DNA of 64,000 bases from Rhodospirillales bacterium (GTDB taxonomy: Bacteria; Pseudomonadota; Alphaproteobacteria; Rhodospirillales; Casp-alpha2), in the NCBI GenBank assembly GCA_017640505.1, contig JAEPQO010000001.1, positions 450,625 through 514,624 on the forward strand, in the 5' to 3' direction. Positions 34,113 through 42,985 of this stretch are shown here, one piece after another; the stretch's first letter is position 1; the number at the start of each line of letters is the position of its first letter. The position numbers and the translations under genes were made by a program. The notes below the pieces were generated by a model. The model saw nothing but the letters and a program-made list of their open reading frames with translations. It was not told the DNA's origin and did no database searches.

Positions 34113-35108
34113 TCATGGCGAAGTTTGCCGAAGATGCCGCAGGAAGAAGAATACGACGATACAGGCGCCTGCCGCCGCCGGCCACGGCTCTGCATTGCTG
34201 ATGATGCCGATGCCGATCAGCACAACACCGCATGCGCCGACACGGATCGAGACGCCGGCATGGCCAAGGCCGTTTTGCACTGCCGTCTGATAGGCGTGCT
34301 CCCGGTGCGCGCGCCAGATTTTCTCACCGCGCATCAGACGCGACAGCAGTGTTACGGTCGCATCCGCAAGATAATATCCGGGCAGGATCAACGCGGCGAG
34401 GACGTAGCCCGCGGCGGCCGTCTCGAACAGCAGCCAGCCGAGCAGGAACCCGAGTGGAATGCTGCCCACATCGCCCATGAAAATCCGGGCCGGCGACCAG
34501 TTCCAAAAAAGAAACCCGCACGCCGCCGCGGCAATCACAAGTGCCGCACCCTGCAGATGGTTCAGGCCGCCGGTCGTTAACGCAATGGCGAGGATCCCGA
34601 GCGTGATAACCAATGTTTCGACGCCGGTAATGCCGTCGATCCCGTCCATGAAGTTGTAGAGATTGATAAACCAGAGCCATGCCAGTGCCAGCAGGAAATG
34701 CTGAAGCCATACCGGCATGTTGTTGAGGATCGGCAGATCCAGCAGCGGCATGAAATACAGCATGACGCCGATGCAGATAATCTGCGGCACAAGGCGGACC
34801 AGCGGAGAAAGACCGCGAACGTCGTCGACCCAGGAAATGACGGCCAGAACCAGTGCGATGATGACGGCTGGGACCAGTTCCGGCGGCAGCGGCTGGCCGG
34901 CCACGTAAAGATAGACCAAGCCGGCAACGATGGCGGCAAGCAGGGCGATCCCGCCACCGCGCGGTTTGGCGTCCTGATGCGAGCTGCGCTGGTTGGGTAT
35001 GTCGAGAATGCCTTTTCCGGCGAGCAATTTGCACAGGATACCGGTGCCGCCGGCCGCGATTAGCAGGGCAATGCCGCCGGCGGCGAGAAGGGGCCCGTAC
35101 TCAGCCAC
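34113..35108 (-). CDS. Initiating polyprenyl-phosphate HexNAc-1-P transferase, MraY/WecA/WbpL-like
   Basis: The 331-residue protein has about 10 membrane helices and starts MAEYGPLLAAGGIALLIAAGG. Cytosolic loops show RSSHQDAKPRGGGIALL, NLYNFMDGIDGITGVE, FMGDVGSIPLGFLLG and RAHREHAYQ, in the order and spacing of the family. The RxHxxHxYQ loop is typical of the WbpL branch, which uses UDP-QuiNAc or UDP-FucNAc. It loads the first sugar phosphate onto undecaprenyl phosphate in the inner membrane. It overlaps the upstream methyltransferase by 8 nt. Confidence 0.92.
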   Translation of the reverse strand: MAEYGPLLAAGGIALLIAAGGTGILCKLLAGKGILDIPNQRSSHQDAKPRGGGIALLAAIVAGLVYLYVAGQPLPPELVPAVIIALVLAVISWVDDVRGLSPLVRLVPQIICIGVMLYFMPLLDLPILNNMPVWLQHFLLALAWLWFINLYNFMDGIDGITGVETLVITLGILAIALTTGGLNHLQGAALVIAAAACGFLFWNWSPARIFMGDVGSIPLGFLLGWLLFETAAAGYVLAALILPGYYLADATVTLLSRLMRGEKIWRAHREHAYQTAVQNGLGHAGVSIRVGACGVVLIGIGIISNAEPWPAAAGACIVVFFFLRHLRQTSP

Positions 35109-35832
35109 GTTTTTTACCGACGATCAGAAGACTCTTGCCGAATGGAACAGGCACCACGGATTCAACGGCACGGGTCACGGGAACGCATGCGGCATCGTAG
35201 ATCGCCGCCATTTTCGGATTCAAGGTCTTCGAGCCGAGCAGGGTATTGATCAGTCCCCATGCCGGGACACCGAGCACATCCATGTAGGCCGTTTTCACGA
35301 TCTCCAGTCCTGCGTTCTCGAACTTGCCGTCGAGTTCCGGTTTCGTGTAGCGCCGGAAGTGCCCAAGGATTTCGTCGAGCTTGCTGTACAGCATCGGCAG
35401 CGCCGGCACGAAGACGCACACGTGCCCCCCGGGTTTTAGCATTGCGGTCATGTCATCGAGCGCCGCGACATCGTTCTCGATGTGTTCGAGGACGTTCACC
35501 AGACAAAAGCAGTCACGCGATGCATCGCCGACCTTGGCCCGGTACGCTTCGATCGTTTCCGAAAATAACCGCACGTCCGGATCGTCGCCGAACTTCGCCG
35601 TCAGGTCCGGCAACTGGCGCGGTGACGGCTCGACCAGATCCATGCTTGAAAAGAACGGCCTGAGATAGGCGGAGTATGTGCCGACGCCGGCACCGATTTC
35701 CGTCCCCGATCCTTTCAGGTACGGCGAAAAGAGGTCGGTAATCCATCGGTAGTAATTGACGAGGTTCGAGGCCGCCTCGAGCTCACGCCCCTCGTACAAA
35801 TGCGGATGATCGCCAAGCGTATCGTCAGTCAT
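35101..35832 (-). CDS. Class I SAM-dependent methyltransferase
   Basis: The 243-residue protein has EIGAGVGTYSAYL as SAM motif I and CLVNVLEHIENDVAAL followed by LKPGGHVCVFVPA, the methyltransferase 11/23 pattern. It has a possible GHFRRYTK substrate-side segment common to O-antigen-linked members. It would methylate a sugar or a lipid-linked intermediate. Its 3' end is inside the start of the initiating transferase gene. Confidence 0.85.
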   Translation of the reverse strand: MTDDTLGDHPHLYEGRELEAASNLVNYYRWITDLFSPYLKGSGTEIGAGVGTYSAYLRPFFSSMDLVEPSPRQLPDLTAKFGDDPDVRLFSETIEAYRAKVGDASRDCFCLVNVLEHIENDVAALDDMTAMLKPGGHVCVFVPALPMLYSKLDEILGHFRRYTKPELDGKFENAGLEIVKTAYMDVLGVPAWGLINTLLGSKTLNPKMAAIYDAACVPVTRAVESVVPVPFGKSLLIVGKKRG

Positions 35833-35885
35833 GAAAGCAACAATGATTATCCAGATTCAGGCCGGCGTACGGCCGGGCCGCCGGG

Positions 35886-36593
35886 TCAGCCGACGATACG
35901 CCACTTGATCAACGACCAGATGCTGGTGAAGAAATGCCACCAGCGAACTTTCTTCCCCTCGTCGTAGCCGCGTGCTGCGTGTGAAATCGGCACTTCGTAA
36001 ATATTGTAGCCGGATTTGCAGATCTTTGCCGTCACCTCCGGCTCGATCTCGAATCCCTCCGAGACGAGATCGAGCGACTTCAGCGCGTCGCGCTTGAACG
36101 CCTTAATCGCCGTTTCGATGTCTGTGAAAATGCGGTTGAAAAGAACGTTCGCCGTCCACGTCAGCAGCTTGTTGGCGACGAAGTTCGGCATGCCGTAGAC
36201 CTTGCAGTATTTGGCCCGCGTCAGTCGCGAGCCATAAACCACATCGGCGTCCGTTTCGAAGAACGGCTCGAGCACATCGACATAGTCCTTCGGGTTATAT
36301 TCGAGGTCGGCATCCTGCCAGATCACGATATCGCCGGTGGCGTGCGCGATCGCCGTGCGCAGATTGGCGCCCTTGCCCGAATGCTTGTCCCGGAGCACGA
36401 CCTTGACCTTGGGGTCGTCGATCTTGGCAAGGATGTCACGGGTGCCGTCCGTGGATACGTTGTCGGATACGACGATATCCCACTCCAGCCCGCGTTTATC
36501 GGCATCTTTGACGCGCCGAATGCATTCCTCGATCGTGTTCGCCTCGTTATAGGCAGGGATGACGATGGTGATTGATTTTGGCGGCGTTGACAT
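35886..36593 (-). CDS. Glycosyltransferase family 2, dolichyl-phosphate-mannose-synthase-like
   Basis: The 235-residue protein has ITIVIPAYNEANTIEECI, the donor site VVSDNVSTDGT and WQDADLEYNP, then YGSRLTRAKY and ISHAARGYDEGKKVRWW. This is the DPM1/GtrB-like pattern, making a polyprenyl-phosphate sugar on the cytosolic face. It lacks the C-terminal GtrB membrane helices. A 53-bp gap separates it from the next gene downstream, and a 106-bp gap separates it from the reductase gene upstream. Confidence 0.88.
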   Translation of the reverse strand: MSTPPKSITIVIPAYNEANTIEECIRRVKDADKRGLEWDIVVSDNVSTDGTRDILAKIDDPKVKVVLRDKHSGKGANLRTAIAHATGDIVIWQDADLEYNPKDYVDVLEPFFETDADVVYGSRLTRAKYCKVYGMPNFVANKLLTWTANVLFNRIFTDIETAIKAFKRDALKSLDLVSEGFEIEPEVTAKICKSGYNIYEVPISHAARGYDEGKKVRWWHFFTSIWSLIKWRIVG

Positions 36594-36699
36594 GGGTACC
36601 GGTAAATTCCGTCAGATGTTCGAATGCGGCGTCTTGCGGGCCACGGCGCTGCACAAGTCCTAACAATAAAAGCCCACGATGACGAACAAAAACACGCGC

Positions 36700-37647
36700 T
36701 CAGAGACCCGGCGCGAACGTGGCCTTACAAAAATTCAGCATGCCATCTATTTCCGTTTCCGCCGGCGTCGAGGGACGGAAGCCGGTCGCGACGAGGGCAT
36801 GGTTGTCGATCTGCAGGGGCGGTTCGTCCGGGCCATCCCCGGGGGGCGGACCGGAGAGGCCGATTTCTGGGTCGATGATGGCGCGGGCACGTTCGCGTAT
36901 TATCTCCGCCATCCGGCGCACGGTCATGCTTTCGCCGCGGCTTAAATTCAGCACGGTGACGGGTGTGGACGGCGTCCCGTCTCCGAGAAAATGACTGACC
37001 GCGCCGGCAACGTCGGTCAGGGGAATGAAATCCCGCCACTGCTGGCCGCTCGACGAAAGTGTCAGGGTCCCGTCGCGGACGGCCTGGCGGCAAAGATCGT
37101 TCACGAGCAGTGTCCAGCGGCCGGCGCCCGCGTCCGCCGGTGCGCCGAAACCGTTCGAGAGCCTCAGGATGAGGGACTGCATGCCGTCGCCGGCCGCGGC
37201 GGCGGCGAGGTCTTCCGATTGGCGATGGGCGTCGGCGTACCCGTTCTGTGGGTCGAGCGGTGTCGTCTCGTCGATGGTGCCGGCAAGTTTCCCGTACACA
37301 TGCACGGTGGAGAAATAGATGAACTGCCTGACGCCGGCCTGTCCGGCGGCTGCCAGGGCGCTGCGTGTTAAATCCACCGTCCGGCGGACGGCTGCCGCGG
37401 GATCATCGGCGAACTCGGTCTCGTTGGGTGCGGCAAGATGCAGGATGGCATCGGCGCCGACACATAGGGCAGCGAGATCACGGCCCCAGCTCAACCGCCC
37501 GGCGGCATGCTGGTCGCGGGCCCATTGCGGTACGGTGTCGCCCTGGCGCCGCGTCGATACGCGCACATGCTGCCCGGCTGCCATCAGCGCCTGAACAACT
37601 CGACCGCCGACGTAACCGAACCCGCCGGTGACGACGACGTGCTTCAT
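36700..37647 (-). CDS. NAD-dependent epimerase/dehydratase of the CDP-sugar branch
   Basis: The 315-residue SDR has VVTGGFGYVGGRVVQALMAAGQHV. The usual YxxxK is replaced in the expected region by NGYADAHRQSED, so Tyr is present but the pairing residue is H-R and not K within YxxxK. The active site may therefore be altered. It follows the cupin epimerase by a 4-nt overlap, in one unit with rfbF and rfbG, and is the best candidate for the final 4-keto reduction to a CDP-6-deoxy sugar. Confidence 0.75.
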   Translation of the reverse strand: MKHVVVTGGFGYVGGRVVQALMAAGQHVRVSTRRQGDTVPQWARDQHAAGRLSWGRDLAALCVGADAILHLAAPNETEFADDPAAAVRRTVDLTRSALAAAGQAGVRQFIYFSTVHVYGKLAGTIDETTPLDPQNGYADAHRQSEDLAAAAAGDGMQSLILRLSNGFGAPADAGAGRWTLLVNDLCRQAVRDGTLTLSSSGQQWRDFIPLTDVAGAVSHFLGDGTPSTPVTVLNLSRGESMTVRRMAEIIRERARAIIDPEIGLSGPPPGDGPDEPPLQIDNHALVATGFRPSTPAETEIDGMLNFCKATFAPGL

Positions 37648-38096
37648 GCCGGCGGCCAGGTATGCGGGATCGCGGGGTTGTCCGGGTCGAGCCGCTCCGC
37701 CTCGTCGGGATCGTGCGGCAGCGACGCGCAGTTCGCGATGATCGACGTCGTTCCGGAAAGCCCCCGGAAACCGTTCCAGATTCCCGGCGGAATAATGAGC
37801 AATGCGTAGCTGTCCGGCTGTTCTGCACCGAGCGTGTAGGTTTCAAGCGTCCCGTTGCTTGCGCTGCCGGGCCGGGCATCGAACAGCACGACCTCGACAA
37901 GGCCACGCGGTACGGCGAGCTGCATCGTCATCCGCGTATGCTTGCGCCATGCTTTTACGGCGCCGGGTTCGATACAGGTAAAGTACGCTTCCCCGAAGCC
38001 GGCGAAACCACCCGAGTCGTTTCGCAGCATGTGCAGGATCGGCCCACGGCTGTCCGGAATGATACGGAGTGGCCGGTGGACGACGCCGTCGATCAT
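37644..38096 (-). CDS. Cupin-fold sugar 3,5-epimerase-like protein (RmlC-related)
   Basis: From ATG 38096 (overlapping the rfbG stop as ATGA) the protein has 150 residues. It has LHMLRNDSGGFAGFGEAYFTC and PGAVKAWRKHTRMTMQLAVP, with the WxxH cupin motif of short dTDP-4-dehydrorhamnose 3,5-epimerase family proteins. It is shorter than RmlC itself (about 180). In this operon it should epimerise the CDP-4-keto-6-deoxyglucose made by RfbG. Confidence 0.8.
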   Translation of the reverse strand: MIDGVVHRPLRIIPDSRGPILHMLRNDSGGFAGFGEAYFTCIEPGAVKAWRKHTRMTMQLAVPRGLVEVVLFDARPGSASNGTLETYTLGAEQPDSYALLIIPPGIWNGFRGLSGTTSIIANCASLPHDPDEAERLDPDNPAIPHTWPPA

Positions 38097-39163
38097 TCGC
38101 CGCTCATGTAGGCGTCGATCTGCCGGCTGCTGGCCGTATAGGCGTCGGTGCCGCCGAGCACGGACTGATACCAGACGGCGCATTCCCTGATCGCACGATC
38201 GACTGACCATCTCGGCGCCCATCCCAGCCGGTTTCGGGCCTTGTCGATGCTGAGGTGCAGCAAGGTTGCCTCATAGGCCTGGTTCGGCAACTGGTCGACG
38301 ATGACCTCGCCGCCGCCCCAATCGGCGACGAGTTGCTCCGTCAGCTGGTGCACGGTACGGACCGAATCTTCGCCGGGACCGAAGTTCCATGCGCCACGGT
38401 AACGTATCGGGTCTTCCAGCAACTTCGCGGCCAGGCACAGGTAGCCGCTCAACGGTTCAAGCACGTATTGCCAGGGCCGTGTCGCGTGCGGCATCCGGAT
38501 CCGGATCGGCTGGCCGTCTTTCAGAGCACGGATGCAGTCCGGAACGATCCGGTTGTCCGCCCAGTCGCCGCCGCCGATGACGTTCCCGGCGCGGGTCGTC
38601 GCCGCGCCCAGCTTCTCGTTGGCATCGAGATAGGATGCTGCGTAGGCCTTGAACGCGAGTTCCGTCGCAGCCTTGGATGCGCTGTACGGATCGAGCCCGC
38701 CAAGTTCGTCGGTCTCGCGGTATCCCCAGTCCCATTCCTTGTTGAGGTAGCATTTGTCCGACGTGATGAAGACGAGTGCGCGAACCGACGGCGTATCGCG
38801 GAGCACATCCAGCAGGTTCACGCCACCGCCGAAGTTCGTGTCGAACGTCAGCTTGGGGCTCTCGTAGGATTTTCTGACGAGCGACTGCGCCGCCAGATGA
38901 AAAACGATCTCCGGCTTCGCCGCGTCGACGATTTTCTGCACGTCGTCACGGTTCCGGATATCGCCGTCGTGGTGCGTGATCCGGTCCGCCAGGCCGAGCA
39001 GCGTATAGTGCGGGCTTTCCCCCTCGGGCGGGTGCGCGAAGCCCCAGACCTGGGCGCCCAGTTTCGTCAGCCAAAGGGCAAGCCAGGATCCCTTGAATCC
39101 GGTGTCGCCGGTGATCAGGACGCGGCGTCCGCGAAAGGCTTCAGGGTCGAACGGCAAATTCAT
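38093..39163 (-). CDS. rfbG: CDP-glucose 4,6-dehydratase
   Basis: The 356-residue enzyme forms CDP-4-keto-6-deoxyglucose. ATG 39163 overlaps the rfbF stop (ATGA). The sequence GRRVLITGDTGFKGSWLALWL is specific to this family and is followed by FITSDKCYLNKEWDWGYRE and YSASK, the catalytic YxxxK. Also present is RAGNVIGGGDWADNRIVPDC. Length matches RfbG (about 355-360). Confidence 0.95.
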   Translation of the reverse strand: MNLPFDPEAFRGRRVLITGDTGFKGSWLALWLTKLGAQVWGFAHPPEGESPHYTLLGLADRITHHDGDIRNRDDVQKIVDAAKPEIVFHLAAQSLVRKSYESPKLTFDTNFGGGVNLLDVLRDTPSVRALVFITSDKCYLNKEWDWGYRETDELGGLDPYSASKAATELAFKAYAASYLDANEKLGAATTRAGNVIGGGDWADNRIVPDCIRALKDGQPIRIRMPHATRPWQYVLEPLSGYLCLAAKLLEDPIRYRGAWNFGPGEDSVRTVHQLTEQLVADWGGGEVIVDQLPNQAYEATLLHLSIDKARNRLGWAPRWSVDRAIRECAVWYQSVLGGTDAYTASSRQIDAYMSGE

Positions 39164-39948
39164 TTCCAGTTTTTCCACGGCGCTTGATCGCTGTCCCACA
39201 GCCCGGTCAGATACTTGAAGTCGCGATAGGTATCCATGCACTGCCAGAAGCCGTCATGGTCATACACCATCAACTGCTGGTCGGCGACCAGCTTGCGCAG
39301 CGGCACGTCCTCCAGCACGAGGCCGTCACCGTCGGGCAGGTAATCGAAAATTCCCTTGTTGAAGACGAAGAAGCCGCCGGAGATTCTGCCGCCTGTCGCC
39401 TGTGGTTTCTCGTTGAATTCGAGCACCTGTCCGGTGTCGTCTGATTCAAGCTCGCCGAAGCGGCCGGGTGGCCGGACGCCGGTGACCGTGGCGATCTTTC
39501 CGTGCGCTTTGTGAAAGGCAACAAGACGTTCGATGTCGATATCGCTCAGTCCGTCGCCATAGGTCAGCATGAAGATGTCGTCGTCCTCAACATACTTGCG
39601 GACCGCTCGCACGCGGTCGCCGGTCATGGCGTGGAGTCCCGTTTCCGCAAGCGTCACGGTCCAGTCTTCGCTTTCGTTATGATTCTGGATCTCGACGAGC
39701 GACTTCGGCTGACCGAGGGTCAGCGTGAAATCATTTGTCAGCATGTCATAGTTGATGAAGAAGTTCTTGATGACGTGTCCCCGGTAGCCGAGACAGAGCA
39801 CGAACTCATTGAACCCGAAAGCAGCGTAGTTCTTCATGATGTGCCAAAGAATCGGGCGGGTGCCGATGGGGATCATCGGCTTCGGTATATCCTCGGCAAC
39901 ATCCCGGATACGGGTGCCCTGCCCGCCGCACAAGATTACGGTTTTCAT
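39160..39948 (-). CDS. rfbF: Glucose-1-phosphate cytidylyltransferase
   Basis: The 262-residue enzyme makes CDP-glucose from CTP and glucose 1-phosphate. The start MKTVILCGGQGTRIRDVAED carries the nucleotidyltransferase loop, followed by PKPMIPIGTRPILWHIM, MLTYGDGLSDI and RVRAVRKYV. Typical length is 257-262. It is the first gene of the CDP-sugar unit. The 119-bp AT-richer gap upstream may hold a promoter. Confidence 0.96.
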   Translation of the reverse strand: MKTVILCGGQGTRIRDVAEDIPKPMIPIGTRPILWHIMKNYAAFGFNEFVLCLGYRGHVIKNFFINYDMLTNDFTLTLGQPKSLVEIQNHNESEDWTVTLAETGLHAMTGDRVRAVRKYVEDDDIFMLTYGDGLSDIDIERLVAFHKAHGKIATVTGVRPPGRFGELESDDTGQVLEFNEKPQATGGRISGGFFVFNKGIFDYLPDGDGLVLEDVPLRKLVADQQLMVYDHDGFWQCMDTYRDFKYLTGLWDSDQAPWKNWK

Positions 39949-40067
39949 TTAATGAGCACCCCCGGATGATCGCGAAAAAGAAATCTGCAAATAGGTTATA
40001 GTCAAGCAGCGGCGAAGAATCACGGACGATGACGCATGGCCGGCGCCCATTCTCGAGCGCGGGTAAT

Positions 40068-41972
40068 CTAGCATTTATCCGCACTTACTTTAAATATGAC
40101 GTACGACTTCTTCGGTGCAAGGAGACCGGGCAGGGTCCGTGACCCGATGGCGACCGTATCTATCGTGACCTGCGCCACCGCGCAGCCGCGCGCCTCGAGA
40201 TGATACATGAAGCGGCCGACCGGCATATCGTTGTCTGCCGTCAGGGTGTTCTGGTGGACGACGACATGCGAAATGCGCGCTGCGCGCAGCTCCCGCACGA
40301 ACCGTTCGATGTCCGTAGCGCCGGGCGGTACGAAGATCCGGTGCTGCAACGTCGGATGAGCCATGAAATAGGGGACATCGAGCAGGTATAGCCAGCCGCG
40401 ATCGGTAACGAGAATACGATCGTTCTGATCGAGATGCCCGTTGATCCACTCCACGGCCTCGTAGCCGGATACGTTATGCGCCAGATAGGCGCGATCCGGC
40501 GCGCCGGAGACCAGGTGTTCCGCGGCGTTCTTCGTAAATAGCGCCTGACCGGCGAGTTGCATGAGGATGATGGCGGCAACGCCCGTGGTTACGGCAAGCT
40601 TCGGTTTTGGAAAGGCCGATGTGAAACGCTCAAGCGCGCACAGCAACGCCAGCATCAATAGCGGATAGACCGGCACCAGCAACCGCACCAGGGTCGACGG
40701 CGTGGTGATGAACCAGATGATATAGAAAAGAAGCGCGCACAGAAAAACCCTGAACACCGGGGACGCAAGTGTCCGCGTATCGCGAATGGCCACGACGCAG
40801 GCGAACGGCACGAATGCCAGCGCAGTCGGACCCAGGCCGGTGCGCAGCGCGCCGAATTCCTGTAGCGGCGCGAACACATTGCGAACGGGATATGCAAAGA
40901 ACCAGAACAGCGACCGGGGCATGGCATCGGGCGGTGCCCACATGCGCTCCAGGTTCTCCGCCATCGTGGCGTTCCATTCGAATCCGGGTTTCAGATCCAG
41001 CAGCTGCCAGAGCAGGGGGTATAACGGATCGCCTGTCTGCTGCCAGTTAAAGGCATACCATTGAAAACCGGCAACGGCGGCCGCGGCCGAAAAAAGCGCC
41101 ATCCGGCGCAGCGTGCCCTGACCTCCGATCAGCGAGATGCCCACCGCAGCCGCGAAAATCAGGCCGGTCAGCTTGGCGCCGATGAAAAAGCCGACCGCGG
41201 CGCCCGCGAGCAGGATCCATCCGGTGGTAATGGAAGGTGCGTCGGACGTCTTGACGGACACGGCGGCGGCATATGCGCCAAGCAGCGCGAAGGCGGCTGC
41301 GCGGACTTCGACCTGGCCGCTGCCGCCGGCGTAAACGATGGCCGGGGTGGTCAGGACGACAAGCGTGCCCGCCATGGCCCATGCACGGCTGACGTGACGG
41401 CGCGCCAGCACGTAGAATACGCCGCCGAGCGCCCAGCCCGTCATCATCGCCCAGACCGGTACGGTCGGTTTGCCGCCGAGTGACAGGGCGACGCCGTAGG
41501 TGATTTGCTGCAGGAGCTGTGTGACCCCGTCGATTGCCCGCGGGATCGCGTAAAAGCCTTGTTCGAAGAGGAACTGGCGCGGCGTCTCGAAATGATACGC
41601 CATGCTGTCCGCGTCCGTTGCCGGGACAAGTGCTTCGGCGAGGTCCATCGCGCCGACAACACCGATGCCGGCGATCAGCAACCATTCGATGCCTGTCAGT
41701 TTTCCCGTTCTTTCCGCCGGCGGCGCCGGCTGCCTGGCGAAGTACAGCCCGGCCGTCAGTAGGACGAGGATAAAGATGAACGCCGGCGGCGCGTATGTGC
41801 CGCTCACACCCGCAAAGAATGCCAGCCAGCCGATCAGCCCGATACCGAGGACAAATCCGAATGCCGTCCGCTCCGCGTTCGAAAGGACGGGCAGAAGCCC
41901 GAAAACCCTAAGCATCGCGACGCCGCCGCCGACGGCGGCCACGAACATCCAGAGCGCCACCAGGTACGCCAT
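40068..41972 (-). CDS. GT39-like polytopic membrane glycosyltransferase
   Basis: From ATG 41972 (overlapping the GT2 stop by one base, TGATG) the protein is 634 residues with about 12 hydrophobic segments. The first periplasmic loop includes ATDADSMAYHFETPRQFLF, with the acidic residues and DxxxYH seen in several GT-C enzymes. The C-terminal part is soluble with a periplasmic fold (ARISHVVVHQNTL). It would transfer a sugar from a polyprenyl carrier at the periplasmic face. Exact acceptor unknown. A longer frame upstream overlaps the GT2 gene and was rejected. Confidence 0.7.
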   Translation of the reverse strand: MAYLVALWMFVAAVGGGVAMLRVFGLLPVLSNAERTAFGFVLGIGLIGWLAFFAGVSGTYAPPAFIFILVLLTAGLYFARQPAPPAERTGKLTGIEWLLIAGIGVVGAMDLAEALVPATDADSMAYHFETPRQFLFEQGFYAIPRAIDGVTQLLQQITYGVALSLGGKPTVPVWAMMTGWALGGVFYVLARRHVSRAWAMAGTLVVLTTPAIVYAGGSGQVEVRAAAFALLGAYAAAVSVKTSDAPSITTGWILLAGAAVGFFIGAKLTGLIFAAAVGISLIGGQGTLRRMALFSAAAAVAGFQWYAFNWQQTGDPLYPLLWQLLDLKPGFEWNATMAENLERMWAPPDAMPRSLFWFFAYPVRNVFAPLQEFGALRTGLGPTALAFVPFACVVAIRDTRTLASPVFRVFLCALLFYIIWFITTPSTLVRLLVPVYPLLMLALLCALERFTSAFPKPKLAVTTGVAAIILMQLAGQALFTKNAAEHLVSGAPDRAYLAHNVSGYEAVEWINGHLDQNDRILVTDRGWLYLLDVPYFMAHPTLQHRIFVPPGATDIERFVRELRAARISHVVVHQNTLTADNDMPVGRFMYHLEARGCAVAQVTIDTVAIGSRTLPGLLAPKKSYVIFKVSADKC

Positions 41973-42985
41973 CACGCGCCGTCGAGTCCCAGCGCTCGCA
42001 GGATCAGGCCGAAATACGACCGGTACTGCGCCGCGTACCCTGCCAGTACACCAAAGATCCAGAGACCGCTCAGCACGGCGGCGACTGTTTGGAAGCGTGG
42101 CGTCATGGCCGCACCGCCAAACCCGTAACGGACCGAAACGGCCACGGCGTCGGCAATGAGGCGGAGGCCGAAACCAAGACTGCCGGCCGGTTTCGCCCGC
42201 ATGGCTTCGAGGTAGACATAGAACAGACGGCGGCACACGGCTGGCAGCACCGGGACATGCCGTTGCTGGAGGGCAGGCACATATCGCAATGCGATTTCCC
42301 GGCAACACGCAATACGGCGCTCGGTATGTGACATGATGCTGTTGGCGGCGTCATGGTGGTAGCGCGCGAGAGCTTCGCCAAACAGCGTGAAGCGCGCGCC
42401 CGGCGCGGCCAGCAGCTTGAGCCAAAGATCGAAGTCCTGTGCATTTCGCAGCGTTTCGTCGAAGCCACCACAGGCGATCACGGCGCTGCTCCGGGTCACC
42501 ACGCTGATACTCGGGATATAGCCCTTGAGATAAAGTGACAGGAACGGGTCGTCGCCTTCCTCGAAACGCCGCCGGCAGTCGACGTGCACGTCTCCGGCGG
42601 GCGTCCTGTCCAGGTAATCGTGCGCAACCAGCACGAAATCCCCGTCGCGCATGATGTCCATAGAACGCGCCATCTTTTCCGGTAGCCATTCGTCATCCGC
42701 ATCCAGGAATGCGAGATAAGGTTGCGTGGCTTCGGCGATGGCCCGGTTGCGCGCCGCGCCGGCACCCCCATTCGACTGCGTGATGACGACAAGCCGGGCC
42801 GGTTCCAGGCCGGCTTGCATGGCCCGGGCGGCATCGACCGTTGCATCGCGCGAGCCATCGTCGACGACGATCACTTCGGCGGGCAAAAGCGTCTGCATGG
42901 CGATGCTCTCAAGCGCGCGGCCGATCGACGCTTCTGCGTTATAGGCGGGGATGACGACGCTGACGGGCGCCAGTTCACGCGGCAT
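41972..42985 (-). CDS. Glycosyltransferase family 2
   Basis: The 337-residue protein starts at ATG 42985 with MPRELAPVSVVIPAYNAEASI. The GT-A donor region has IVVDDGSRDATVDAARAM and LAFLDADDEW. The C-terminal tail contains hydrophobic stretches near residues 270-320 that may associate with the membrane. It overlaps the asparagine synthase gene by 11 nt, so translation is coupled. Confidence 0.9.
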   Translation of the reverse strand: MPRELAPVSVVIPAYNAEASIGRALESIAMQTLLPAEVIVVDDGSRDATVDAARAMQAGLEPARLVVITQSNGGAGAARNRAIAEATQPYLAFLDADDEWLPEKMARSMDIMRDGDFVLVAHDYLDRTPAGDVHVDCRRRFEEGDDPFLSLYLKGYIPSISVVTRSSAVIACGGFDETLRNAQDFDLWLKLLAAPGARFTLFGEALARYHHDAANSIMSHTERRIACCREIALRYVPALQQRHVPVLPAVCRRLFYVYLEAMRAKPAGSLGFGLRLIADAVAVSVRYGFGGAAMTPRFQTVAAVLSGLWIFGVLAGYAAQYRSYFGLILRALGLDGA

